From Desulfolucanica intricata (GTDB lineage Bacteria > Bacillota > Desulfotomaculia > Desulfotomaculales > Desulfofarciminaceae): DNA of 64,000 nt. Positions 23,449 to 30,729 of this stretch are shown in pieces. The stretch lies in the NCBI RefSeq assembly GCF_001592105.1, contig NZ_BCWE01000004.1:1-64000 (forward strand), given 5' to 3'. Every line of letters begins with the position of its first letter. Position 1 is the first letter of the stretch. A program made the position numbers and the translations under genes. A model generated the notes under the pieces. The model saw only the letters and a list, made by a program, of their open reading frames with translations. It had not been told where the DNA came from and ran no database searches.

Positions 23449-24994
23449 ACGCGAGATTAGAGCTTTGCCGGTAACCCTGGAGGTAAGGCAAGTAGACGAC
23501 ACCGGCAAGCGTACCATAGCTGGCACCATCAAGTACAACACACAAAGCGTGGAAATGCGCGACTGGTGGGGCGACAAGTTCGTGGAGGAACTGGCTGCCG
23601 GGTGCTTTGACGAAAGCCTGAAAACCCGTGCTGTGGTGGGGCTGTGGAGCCATGACACAAGCCAGGTGCTGGGCAACACCAAGGCCGGCACTCTGCGGGT
23701 TAATTCTGATACCACAGGCTTAAACTTTGAGCTGGACCTGCCTGATACTCAAGCCGGCAATGATGCCTGGGAAAGCATTCGGCGCGGTGACGTTGACGGC
23801 GTATCCTTCGGGATGCGGGTTACCAAGGACAAGTGGAGCGAAACGGACGGTATTTACAAGCGGACCATCATGGAAGCCGAGCTTTATGAGATTAGCCCGG
23901 TGGCTTTTGCAGCGTACCCGGCAAATGAAGTGGCCTGCCGGTCACTGGAAAAATTCAAGGAGGTTAAAAACATGGAAAAGGAAAAACAAACCCAAAACGA
24001 AGCACAGGAGCAGCGCACTGTTCCCACTGTAGCTATTACCACTGACCCGGCGGTGGAGGCCCGCGCGGCATTCAACCACTACCTGCGTACCGGTGAGATC
24101 AGGGAAGGCAGCGCTTTAATGACGGTAGGCAACACCGGCGCTATTGCACCGGAGGACTTCGCCAAGGAAATCATTGACGGGCTGACGGATGTGGCTGTTA
24201 TGCGGCAACTGGCAAGGATTCTGCCACCTATTAGTGGTAAGAGTGCTGCATACCCACGGCGTACCGGTGGCAGCGGTGCTGCCATGGTATCCGAGGGGCA
24301 GGCTATTACTCCTTATGAACTGACCTTTGACCAGGTGACCCTTACTCCACACAAGGCGGCTGCACTGGTGGAAGTCTCCAACGAGCTGCTGCAGGATAAT
24401 GCCGTGGACCTGGCCGGATACCTGGCCCAGCATTTCCGGGATGAAATCGGGGAGCTAATCGAAGGCCAGTATTGGAACGGCAACGGGACTGCTCCCAACC
24501 TGCTGGGTATCCTGACTGCCGAGGATGACGAAGGCGACCCGATCATTGAGCGTGTGGAAACCGCTTCGGATAGTGCCATTACTGCAGATGACATTCTGGA
24601 CCTGTGGGCCGCACTGCCTGCTAAGTACCGTAAAAATGCCGTGTTTGTCTGCAACAGCACTATGGAAGCCGTACTGCGCAAGATGAAGGATGGTGATGGC
24701 CGTTACCTGATGGTGCAGGACCTGGCCACCGGCATGGGCAATACCTTGCTGGGCCGTCCCTTGGTGCTGGCTGAATCCTTCCCCGGGGACATTGAGGCCG
24801 GCAAAGATGTGCTCATGGTTGGCGACTTCAAGCGCGGCGTATACATTGCCGACAAGGCCGGCATTGACATTCAGCGCAACGACAGCATTGGCTTCAACAA
24901 AGACACTGTGGCCTTCCGCGCAATCTTCCGAACTGACATTGCCATTGCTTGGCCGGACGCTATGAGGATACTGAAAGTTAAAGCTGCCGGTTAA
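23432..24994 (+). CDS. prohead protease fused to major capsid protein (HK97-like)
   Basis: 520 residues from ATG 23432. Residues about 1-180 are an S78/U35-type protease, with catalytic His in GLWSHDTS and Ser in DGVSFGM. Residues about 215-520 are an HK97-fold capsid protein (APEDFAKEIIDGLTDVAVMRQLARILP, VEVSNELLQDN, QYWNGNGTAPNLLGI). At the junction lies a ribosome site AAGGAGG (23958-23964) and an in-frame ATG at 23972 (EKEKQTQNEA), so free capsid protein could also be made. An upstream in-frame ATG (23372) lies inside the portal gene and is unlikely to be used. Confidence 0.92.
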   Translation: MAKASEREIRALPVTLEVRQVDDTGKRTIAGTIKYNTQSVEMRDWWGDKFVEELAAGCFDESLKTRAVVGLWSHDTSQVLGNTKAGTLRVNSDTTGLNFELDLPDTQAGNDAWESIRRGDVDGVSFGMRVTKDKWSETDGIYKRTIMEAELYEISPVAFAAYPANEVACRSLEKFKEVKNMEKEKQTQNEAQEQRTVPTVAITTDPAVEARAAFNHYLRTGEIREGSALMTVGNTGAIAPEDFAKEIIDGLTDVAVMRQLARILPPISGKSAAYPRRTGGSGAAMVSEGQAITPYELTFDQVTLTPHKAAALVEVSNELLQDNAVDLAGYLAQHFRDEIGELIEGQYWNGNGTAPNLLGILTAEDDEGDPIIERVETASDSAITADDILDLWAALPAKYRKNAVFVCNSTMEAVLRKMKDGDGRYLMVQDLATGMGNTLLGRPLVLAESFPGDIEAGKDVLMVGDFKRGVYIADKAGIDIQRNDSIGFNKDTVAFRAIFRTDIAIAWPDAMRILKVKAAG

Positions 24995-25073
24995 AATTCA
25001 GGCACGCTTTCCTGCTTCCGTAATCAAATTGATTACGGATACTGAAAGTTAAAGCTGCCGGTTAAAATTCAGG
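24966..25073. repeat. 37-bp direct repeat of the capsid gene's end, with a 10-bp inverted repeat
   Basis: 24966-25002 (last nine capsid codons, stop and following bases) is repeated exactly at 25037-25073. Between them is the perfect inverted repeat CCGTAATCAA-A-TTGATTACGG (25018-25038). It looks like a local duplication or a recombination scar at the place where tail genes would begin in a full phage. Confidence 0.85.
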
Positions 25074-25122
25074 GGCTGGGGTTTAGCCCCAGTCCCTTTC
25101 ACATATACGCGGGGGTGGTGCA

Positions 25123-25155
25123 CTTCAACTACCTTCAATTTGAGGGTAGTTGAAG
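25123..25155 (+). terminator. long hairpin after the capsid gene
   Basis: 11-bp stem CTTCAACTACC / GGTAGTTGAAG extended by TCAA/TTGA inside; no T-run directly after. Probably ends or attenuates the late transcript before the sigma-like gene. Confidence 0.6.
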
Positions 25156-25233
25156 CTGGCCCCTTTCACATAGAGGGGAGTCGGGGCCAAGCCTCAGCTT
25201 CCCCTTTTAATATTAAACCGGGGAGGAGCAAAA

Positions 25234-26190
25234 ATGGAGCGACCGGAGATTGAACTAATTAAAGCGTCCCGAGAGGCGGCAAAACAAGCAGCCCCGGGGG
25301 ATAACGTCAATAAATATATGCGTTGGACGTTGTATATGGCAGGGAAGTATCGGCGGCGCGGCCTGGCTTATGGTATAGCATGGGAAGACCTGCAAGGAGT
25401 TGCCCTGTTAGCCCTGGTGGACGCGAACGAGGAATATCCTAAGTCAAGTGCAGCTGCTAATAGCATACCGTTTAGAGCCTACCTCACAAGAGTAATACAG
25501 AACCGTTTTGAAGACCTGTTCCGTAAAGCGTCTTTGGTACATTTATCAAGTCCTGCTGCATGGAATCAGCTATTTCAATTAAGAAATATTATGGATGAAG
25601 CGCGGCAGAAACAGGGAAAGCACTATATCCCTGAAAGTGACCTGGCTAAAGATCTTGGGTGGCCAGTGGAGCGCGTGGAGAAATATTTAAAACTGGCACG
25701 CATGGTAGACGATCATGTTTCAATTGATGCCCAGCTGTATGAAGACGAAAGCAATTCAGAATTATTTGAGAGCGTTCATGAAGACCCCACAGATATTGAA
25801 AGCGAAGTAGTTAACCGTATTGCTCTAGAGCAGGAAAAAGAATGGTTGATCCAGGCGACAGCGGACCTTCCACCATTGGCACGGGTTAGCATAGCACTTA
25901 CTTTTGGCCTCTCTATGCCGGACGAGATTCCCAGGCCTACGGTGGAGCAAGTGATCCGGACGGCGATTGGTCATAGTGGTAACACAAAGCTGGGACTTGC
26001 GAAACTAAGGGAGGCGCGAGAGCATGAAAAAGGTGACATGCCCGACCTGGCACCAGGACGCAGAACTTTTGCTCATAGCGGCTGCTGGTCTGGAGAAACT
26101 ATTACGAGCAAAAAAGGCCAACATTGGGCCTACGACATCTGGCGGCGTTATACAAGTGAGCAAGAATCGCGGGCGTTCACCGGGTACTAG
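25234..26190 (+). CDS. phage-type sigma-70-like factor
   Basis: 318 residues in frame. The N-terminal half resembles sigma region 2 (YAMRW-like NKYMRWTLYMAGKYRRRGLAYGIAWEDLQGVALLALVDANEEYPKS...FRAYLTRVIQNRFEDLFRKAS), followed by region-3-like YIPESDLAKDLGWPVERVEKYLKLARMVDDHVSIDAQL. Region 4 is weak. It may direct transcription of the island's late genes. GGGGAGGA before ATG. The last ~55 codons overlap the next gene and look like read-through rather than conserved protein. Confidence 0.7.
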   Translation: MERPEIELIKASREAAKQAAPGDNVNKYMRWTLYMAGKYRRRGLAYGIAWEDLQGVALLALVDANEEYPKSSAAANSIPFRAYLTRVIQNRFEDLFRKASLVHLSSPAAWNQLFQLRNIMDEARQKQGKHYIPESDLAKDLGWPVERVEKYLKLARMVDDHVSIDAQLYEDESNSELFESVHEDPTDIESEVVNRIALEQEKEWLIQATADLPPLARVSIALTFGLSMPDEIPRPTVEQVIRTAIGHSGNTKLGLAKLREAREHEKGDMPDLAPGRRTFAHSGCWSGETITSKKGQHWAYDIWRRYTSEQESRAFTGY

Positions 26191-26428
26191 CCAACCGGAA
26201 CGGTGGGTGCTTCAGAATAGCGAAGAAATAGCAAAGGTGCAAAAGTTTTTAAACCTGATCGGCAGCATAGAATTAACCTGGTTAGAGGCAATAATACTTT
26301 TCCACCACTACTACCGGGGAGTTAGTCTAGCGGACGCGGCTAGCGTTGCCGGTTGTCATGTGAGGGATGCACAATCTGCCAGAGATAATCTTATTAGAAA
26401 GGTGGCTGCTCGGTTAGGTTACATTTAA
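26024..26428 (+). CDS. hypothetical regulator with sigma region 4-like C-terminus
   Basis: 134 residues from ATG 26024 (GGGAGGCG upstream); a later GTG at 26156 is possible. The C-terminal 60 residues, NLIGSIELTWLEAIILFHHYYRGVSLADAASVAGCHVRDAQSARDNLIRKVAARLGYI, form a helix-turn-helix like sigma region 4. It overlaps the preceding gene by 167 bases in another frame. The two may be halves of one split sigma-type factor. Confidence 0.55.
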   Translation: MKKVTCPTWHQDAELLLIAAAGLEKLLRAKKANIGPTTSGGVIQVSKNRGRSPGTSQPERWVLQNSEEIAKVQKFLNLIGSIELTWLEAIILFHHYYRGVSLADAASVAGCHVRDAQSARDNLIRKVAARLGYI

Positions 26429-26530
26429 CTGTAAACCAACAGAACCAGGGGAAGGTTAAACCTGGGAGAATGTCTAGGTACAAATACCTTAGCGGCGTTT
26501 TAGAATAGGCTTAAACGGGAAATATGAAGG

Positions 26531-26661
26531 CCGCAAATTTGCGGAGAAACTTTTGCCCTCAAATTTGAGGACGTTTATTGAATACTTTGGAAGAATCTGC
26601 CGAGCTCAAAATTGAGCCGGGCGAATTTTACGTATATAGCCAGTGGCGCTCATTTTGAGCG
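26531..26661. promoter_or_regulatory. cluster of four related palindromes
   Basis: CCGCAAATTTGCGG (26531-26544), CCTCAAATTTGAGG (26557-26570), GCTCAAAATTGAGC (26604-26617) and CGCTCATTTTGAGCG (26647-26661) lie within 131 bases. All share the half-site pattern (A/T)TTG(A/C)G. This is what a set of operators for one dimeric regulator looks like; short RNA hairpins are the alternative. Confidence 0.75.
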
Positions 26662-26740
26662 GTACTGGACTTGCACAAGCGGGGTGAAAAGGAATTGGAT
26701 AACAGATGGCATATGGGTGCTTTTGATGAAAAGCATAAAC

Positions 26741-27057
26741 GGTTCAAGATGAAGGCAAAAGTTCAAGATGGGTTCAAGATGTAAACAAGACATCTTGAAC
26801 CGTATCAAACATAGTAACAGCAAGGGTTTAAGGGGTGCGGTTCAAGATGGTTCAAGATAAAATGAAAGTTCTTTATATATTACATTTTTTTTAATTAAAT
26901 ACTTAAAACAAATAAATATATATCTAAATAATAAAAGTATATAAGCATACATCTTGAACATCTTGAACCAAAAACTTTGTAACCATTGATATATAAAGCT
27001 TTGAAGGGGTTCAAGATGTAAAAATCATCTTGAACCAATCTTGAACCATGTTGAACC
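26741..27057. repeat. iteron-like array 2 around an AT-rich core
   Basis: GGTTCAAGATG or close variants run forward at 26741, 26761, 26771, 26839 and 26849. The complement CATCTTGAACC runs at 26791, 26950, 26959, 27026, about 27038 and 27047, and one more forward copy is at 27008. An 80-bp AT-rich stretch (about 26869-26949) separates most forward copies from most reverse copies. The layout copies array 1, but the repeat sequence is unrelated. Confidence 0.8.
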
Positions 27058-27078
27058 AGGATAAGAAAGGATGATTTT

Positions 27079-27315
27079 ATGAAAGAAAATTTAATAGATG
27101 TTGTTCAGGAACTATTAATTGAATTGAGGAAGCAGGGGTTCATGAAAAACAATAAACAGACTGCTTTTCAGAAAACAGAACAGTTGCTTTATAATTATAT
27201 GAACTTCAAGCAGGTTATAGCTGATAAACAAGTGGAATTTGAAATTAAAAGAGCGGGAGCAAATCCCGCTTTATTTATTTTCCGGTTGGGTTACGGTTGG
27301 GTTATTTTCATATGA
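27079..27315 (+). CDS. small island-end protein, possibly a truncated late regulator
   Basis: 78 residues; AGAAAGGATG in front. KNNKQTAFQKTEQLLYNYMNFKQVIADKQVEFE resembles the N-terminus of ArpU/sigma-like phage late regulators. The end (ALFIFRLGYGWVIFI) reads through a hairpin and the 24-bp end repeat, so the natural C-terminus may have been lost. Low-certainty assignment. Confidence 0.45.
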   Translation: MKENLIDVVQELLIELRKQGFMKNNKQTAFQKTEQLLYNYMNFKQVIADKQVEFEIKRAGANPALFIFRLGYGWVIFI

Positions 27316-27359
27316 AAATAAAAACCCCTTGGCCTGTAGTTCAGTAGTACCAAGGGTTT
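27251..27359 (+). terminator. two hairpins at the island's right end
   Basis: AGCGGGA/TCCCGCT followed by TTATTTATTTT (27251-27280) and AAACCCCTTGG/CCAAGGGTTT (about 27328-27359). Both lie between the last island gene and att. Confidence 0.65.
27284..27307. repeat. right copy of the island's internal 24-bp end repeat
   Basis: Exact direct copy of 12232-12255, 72 bp inside the right att core. Likely integrase or excisionase arm site. Confidence 0.7.
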
Positions 27360-27378
27360 GCGGATTTTATATTTTTAC

Positions 27379-27467
27379 TGGTGCCGAAGGTGGGAGTCGA
27401 ACCCACACGAGGGGTGAACCTCGCTGGATTTTGAGTCCAGTGCGTCTGCCAGTTCCGCCACTTCGGC
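27379..27467 (-). tRNA. tRNA-Leu (anticodon CAA), island attachment site
   Basis: 89 bases including an encoded CCA. Acceptor stem GCCGAAG/CTTCGGC, long variable arm typical of a class II tRNA, anticodon stem CTGGA/TCCAG with loop CTCAAAA giving anticodon CAA (reads UUG), and GGTTCGACTCCC T-arm. Its 3' end (27379-27395) is the right att core; the gene remains whole after integration. Confidence 0.95.
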
Positions 27468-27663
27468 TTAACCACGTAAGTTATCTTAACATATATTTTT
27501 AAAAAAATCAACATTTTAAACAGAGCTTTTTAAAGTACATATTCCATCTTATTTCAGTGAAGGAATTGTTTAATAGCCGGCGAAACTTTATGAATATATG
27601 TGGAGATTTAGTTTTCTATATCTCGACGGTGCAGTGAAGTGTTTACCGGGGAGTGGACAAAAT

Positions 27664-28272
27664 TTGGCCCTTTCAGATGATGTATTAATAGAAAAGAGTA
27701 AACAAGGTGATTTAGATGCTTTTGAGCAGTTAGTTCGACGTTATGAGAATAAAATATATAATATTTGCTACCGGTTTATGGGCAATCATGCCGATGCCAG
27801 TGATTTAGCACAAGAGACCTTTATTCGATTGTACAAAGCATTACCTAAGTTTCGTGGTGAATCCGGTTTTATGACTTGGCTTTATCGTATTTGTGGTAAT
27901 GTCTGCCGGGATGAACTGCGCCGGCAGCAGAGGCGGCAAAAGGTTTTCTTAGATGAATCATCTAACGGGCCGGTGCTCTCTGCCAGTATACGAAGTCAAG
28001 ACCTACTACCCGAAGAAATGCTTGAACGTCAGGAATTAAAACTGATGATTCAATCTTGTATGAACAGTTTATCCGAAGATCATAGATTGATTCTTATATT
28101 ACGTGAAATACAAGGATTGTCTTATGAGGAGTTGGCTGAGGTTTTGGATTGTACTCTGGGTACCGTTAAATCAAGGCTTAGCCGGGCCCGCCTGGCATTA
28201 AAAGAAATAATAAGTGCAGAGCCGGAACTTTTATCAACCGGGTATCGTCATAAAAAGAAAGGGAGGGTGTAA
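27664..28272 (+). CDS. ECF-family RNA polymerase sigma factor
   Basis: 202 residues from TTG 27664 (GGGGAGTGG in front); an ATG at 27598 gives a poor extra N-terminus. Region 2 is DLDAFEQLVRRYENKIYNICYRFMGNHADASDLAQETFIRLYKALPKFRGESGFMTWLYRICGNVCRDELR; region 4 is SLSEDHRLILILREIQGLSYEELAEVLDCTLGTVKSRLSRARLALKE. SigW-like envelope-stress class. The anti-sigma gene follows 4 nt later. Confidence 0.9.
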   Translation: MALSDDVLIEKSKQGDLDAFEQLVRRYENKIYNICYRFMGNHADASDLAQETFIRLYKALPKFRGESGFMTWLYRICGNVCRDELRRQQRRQKVFLDESSNGPVLSASIRSQDLLPEEMLERQELKLMIQSCMNSLSEDHRLILILREIQGLSYEELAEVLDCTLGTVKSRLSRARLALKEIISAEPELLSTGYRHKKKGRV

Positions 28273-28276
28273 GAGC

Positions 28277-29401
28277 ATGGAGTGTCAAAGTATTATTGAG
28301 TTGTTATCTCCATACCTTGACGGAGAACTTGAACCTTCCGAGGCTAAATTTGTCGGCAAGCACTTAGAGCATTGTCCTCGATGTCGGAAAGAAATGCTGG
28401 CACTTCAGGAAATATCCTTTGTGCTCCAAGAACTTCCTGAAATAACTCCGTCTCCCGATTTTCACGAGGGCCTGCAGGCAAAGTTGGCTAAATTAACTAC
28501 TGCTGCTGAAGCCGAAACAATTAAGCAGAAGGTTTCTCCAATACAAAAGTTTGTCTATGGGACATGGTCTAAAGTTGCCGCTTTTGCTGCAGTGTTAATA
28601 CTGGCTTTGGGTATCACCGCTTTATGGGATCCTGAAGGATTGGTTATAAAAATAAAACCGGTACAGGAAAGTAATAATGTACTTTCTGAAATTCCGCAAA
28701 GCAGACAGCAAGTTTCTATAGAAACAAAAACATTGGAAAAACAGGATAATATTAAACCTGATTTATCAGATATAACAGTAGAAGCTGACGGTACTCAGTA
28801 CGTTGCAAAGAATAACCCGGCCGTTAATCAAAAAGAAAGTACACAAAACAATTATACCCCGGCTAAATATGAAGAAACTCAGATTATCGCCAGTGAATTA
28901 CCGGAGGAAACGTCTGCAATGAAAATCCAGTCTGAGCCGGAGAGATCAGGTAATGAAGATATACCGGAAATACCACCTGTGGTTACCCGGGCTAAAGAGC
29001 CTGCTGTGTATGACCGGGTTAGACCTTTTGCTGCCGGGTTGGACCCGAACATGACCGCCGGTAAAACCGAAGAAACCGGGCAGGAGGAACAATTTTTTGA
29101 ACAGGGACAAGAATCCCCTAAATTTATAAAAATGCACTTAGATGTTGAAGACATAGAAAATGCAATTGCGGAAATTTTAATTTTAATCCAAAACAATAAT
29201 GCTGCTGCTGAAGTGCAGCAAAATAATGTGTTAATTGTTGTCCCGGCAGAATATTTTGTCCCACTGTCCGAACAGATTCAAAGTTTAGGACAGGTAACCG
29301 TTAAAGAATATAATTATCAAGCTGATATGGAGCAAGAGCTTAGTGATGAACAAAATTCTCCGGAACAAGAGATTTATACTATTTATTTGGAGTTGAAGTA
29401 G
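28277..29401 (+). CDS. zinc-finger transmembrane anti-sigma factor
   Basis: 374 residues from ATG 28277 (GGGAGGGTG). The N-terminal ZAS domain ECQSIIELLSPYLDGEL...HLEHCPRCRKEM has the H-x3-C-x2-C zinc site that holds the sigma factor. One membrane helix (about 98-117, VAAFAAVLILALGITALW) leads to a ~255-residue extracellular part: a low-complexity Glu/Thr/Pro linker and a C-terminal folded domain (KMHLDVEDIENAIAEILILIQ...). The outer part presumably senses an envelope signal and leads to regulated cleavage. Confidence 0.88.
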   Translation: MECQSIIELLSPYLDGELEPSEAKFVGKHLEHCPRCRKEMLALQEISFVLQELPEITPSPDFHEGLQAKLAKLTTAAEAETIKQKVSPIQKFVYGTWSKVAAFAAVLILALGITALWDPEGLVIKIKPVQESNNVLSEIPQSRQQVSIETKTLEKQDNIKPDLSDITVEADGTQYVAKNNPAVNQKESTQNNYTPAKYEETQIIASELPEETSAMKIQSEPERSGNEDIPEIPPVVTRAKEPAVYDRVRPFAAGLDPNMTAGKTEETGQEEQFFEQGQESPKFIKMHLDVEDIENAIAEILILIQNNNAAAEVQQNNVLIVVPAEYFVPLSEQIQSLGQVTVKEYNYQADMEQELSDEQNSPEQEIYTIYLELK

Positions 29402-29536
29402 AAATATATGCTTTTTTCTTGCCAATACAGCTAAAGATAGGTAAAATAGGATTGTGTCGTACAAATCTCCTACACATAATGGAGATGTGAGTTTGTTAAT
29501 ACTATATTTATATGAAAAGAAGGGAGGGTTTTGACA

Positions 29537-29758
29537 TTGCGCGAAAAAGTTGATGCAGTTCTCCAGAAAGTACGCCCATTCCTCCAAAGAGACGGTGGAG
29601 ATGTTGAATTAGTTGATGTTAGTGCTAACGGTGTAGTTAAAGTTAAGTTGAAGGGTGCCTGTGGTGGATGACCGGGTGCAACAATAACCCTTAAACAAGG
29701 GATTGAGCGGGTGCTCAAGCAAGAGATTCCTGAAGTTAAAGAAGTTGTTCAGGCCTAG
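29537..29758 (+). CDS. NifU-like iron-sulfur scaffold with in-frame UGA (probable selenocysteine)
   Basis: 73 residues reading through TGA 29669-29671. [29 protein letters not shown] is the start of the NifU C-terminal domain; the cluster site reads [32 protein letters not shown]. In the family this position is the second Cys of CxxC, so UGA replaces exactly a cluster-ligand cysteine. Both sides are well conserved in one frame. Two hairpins follow the UGA: CCCTT/AAGGG (29688-29701) and TTGAGC-GGGT-GCTCAA (29703-29718), whose loop begins with G as in bacterial SECIS elements. TTG 29537 fits the GGGAGGG spacing. Confidence 0.75.
29703..29718 (+). promoter_or_regulatory. candidate SECIS hairpin for UGA 29669
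   Basis: 6-bp perfect stem with GGGT loop starting 38 nt after the UGA, at the outer limit of the usual spacing. The other candidate (29688-29701) has better spacing but an AAAC loop. Neither is decisive. Confidence 0.45.
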
Positions 29759-29767
29759 TTTTGTTAA

Positions 29768-29800
29768 GACCTCTGCCTTTGGTGCAGGGGTTTTTATATA
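29768..29800 (+). terminator. terminator after the NifU-like gene
   Basis: Stem CCTCTGC/GCAGGGG with a short loop, followed by TTTTTATAT. Confidence 0.75.
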
Positions 29801-29830
29801 TATAAAAAATTCTTAGAGGGGGTAGTTTTT

Positions 29831-30691
29831 TTGACACACTTTAAGGCTGCTGTTTGCCAAATGCTTGTCGTTGAGCAAAAGGCCGAGAATATAAACAAGG
29901 CTTATAATATGATTAAAGAAGCCTCAAAGAACGGTTCTAATTTAGTAGTGCTGCCTGAGATGTTTAACTGCCCTTATAATAATAGTTTTTTTTCGGAGTT
30001 TGCCGAAACTTATCCTGATGGAGAAACTATTCGATTTCTATCCCGGGCTGCCAGGTCAGAAAATATTTATCTGGTTGGCGGATCAGTTCCCGAGCAAGCT
30101 GAAACCGGCGAAGGTAAAAAAATATTTAATACCAGTTTAGTTTTTGACCCACAGGGGAAATTAATTGCCCGCCACCGAAAAGTACATCTTTTCGATATAG
30201 ACATCGAGGGCCAAATTTCTTTTCGTGAATCTGACACTTTGGGACGTGGGGACGGGATAACCATTGCCCGTACCAAGTGGTGTAAGATGGGCATTGCCAT
30301 TTGTTACGATATGCGCTTTCCTGAACTTTTGCGGGCGATGGTATTAAACGGAGCAGAGGTAATAGCTATACCCGCTGCCTTTAACACAACTACCGGCCCG
30401 GCTCATTGGGATACCACCCTTAAAGCCAGGGCTATAGATAACCAGGCTTTTGTTATCGCCGCCTCACCGGCCAGAAATATGCAGGCCGGTTACCATGCTT
30501 ACGGCCACTCTATGATTTTGGATCCCTGGGGGGAAGTTCTGGCAAGGGCAGGCACCGGCGAAGAAATAATCTATGCTGATATAGACTTGGAGCGGGTGGA
30601 ACAAATCCGGCGGCAGCTTCCTTTACTAAAGCATCGAAGAACAGACTTATATACCCTGGAGGTTAGTCCGAAAGCTATAACCAATCAATAG
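29831..30691 (+). CDS. omega-amidase / nitrilase-superfamily hydrolase
   Basis: 286 residues. The carbon-nitrogen hydrolase triad is present: Glu43 (VVLPEMFNCPY), Lys117 (RHRKVHLFD) and Cys158 (IAICYDMRFPEL). The NCPY and RFPEL motifs put it with omega-amidases (NIT2/YafV-like), which hydrolyse alpha-ketoglutaramate or alpha-ketosuccinamate and clear transamination by-products. Cytoplasmic. TTG start behind GAGGGGG; alone in its unit. Confidence 0.85.
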   Translation: MTHFKAAVCQMLVVEQKAENINKAYNMIKEASKNGSNLVVLPEMFNCPYNNSFFSEFAETYPDGETIRFLSRAARSENIYLVGGSVPEQAETGEGKKIFNTSLVFDPQGKLIARHRKVHLFDIDIEGQISFRESDTLGRGDGITIARTKWCKMGIAICYDMRFPELLRAMVLNGAEVIAIPAAFNTTTGPAHWDTTLKARAIDNQAFVIAASPARNMQAGYHAYGHSMILDPWGEVLARAGTGEEIIYADIDLERVEQIRRQLPLLKHRRTDLYTLEVSPKAITNQ

Positions 30692-30729
30692 TTGTTTATT
30701 TTTTGCAATTTTGTTAAAATGCTATAGGG

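Larger units (their letters stand above)
12101..27395. mobile_element. 15.3-kb integrated satellite-like island with head genes only
   Basis: Bounded by 17-bp direct repeats, with the right copy inside the 3' end of an intact tRNA-Leu gene. Contents in order: integrase and repressor (minus); cro-like, two small genes and excisionase-like; primase-NTPase; an iteron-like array; five small genes including Com-like and cold-shock-like; HNH; TerS; connector; head closure; TerL; portal; protease-capsid; sigma-like regulators; a second repeat array. No tail tube, tape measure, baseplate, holin or endolysin is present. That combination is the defining one of capsid-forming phage-inducible chromosomal islands, rather than of a complete prophage; a prophage with its tail module deleted is the alternative. 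Confidence 0.8.

Noticed and set aside
19902-24700. Many long reverse-strand ORFs across the terminase, portal and capsid genes
   Set aside because: They lie opposite well-recognised phage proteins, have no ribosome sites and have compositions dictated by the GC-richer sense codons.
12101-27395. Complete prophage
   Set aside because: No tail, tape-measure, baseplate, holin or endolysin gene is found, and the att-bounded length is 15.3 kb.
29537-29758. NifU-like gene as a simple nonsense pseudogene
   Set aside because: The only stop is a TGA precisely at a conserved Cys, flanks are undamaged and a ribosome site and terminator are present. Not excluded, but less likely than Sec.
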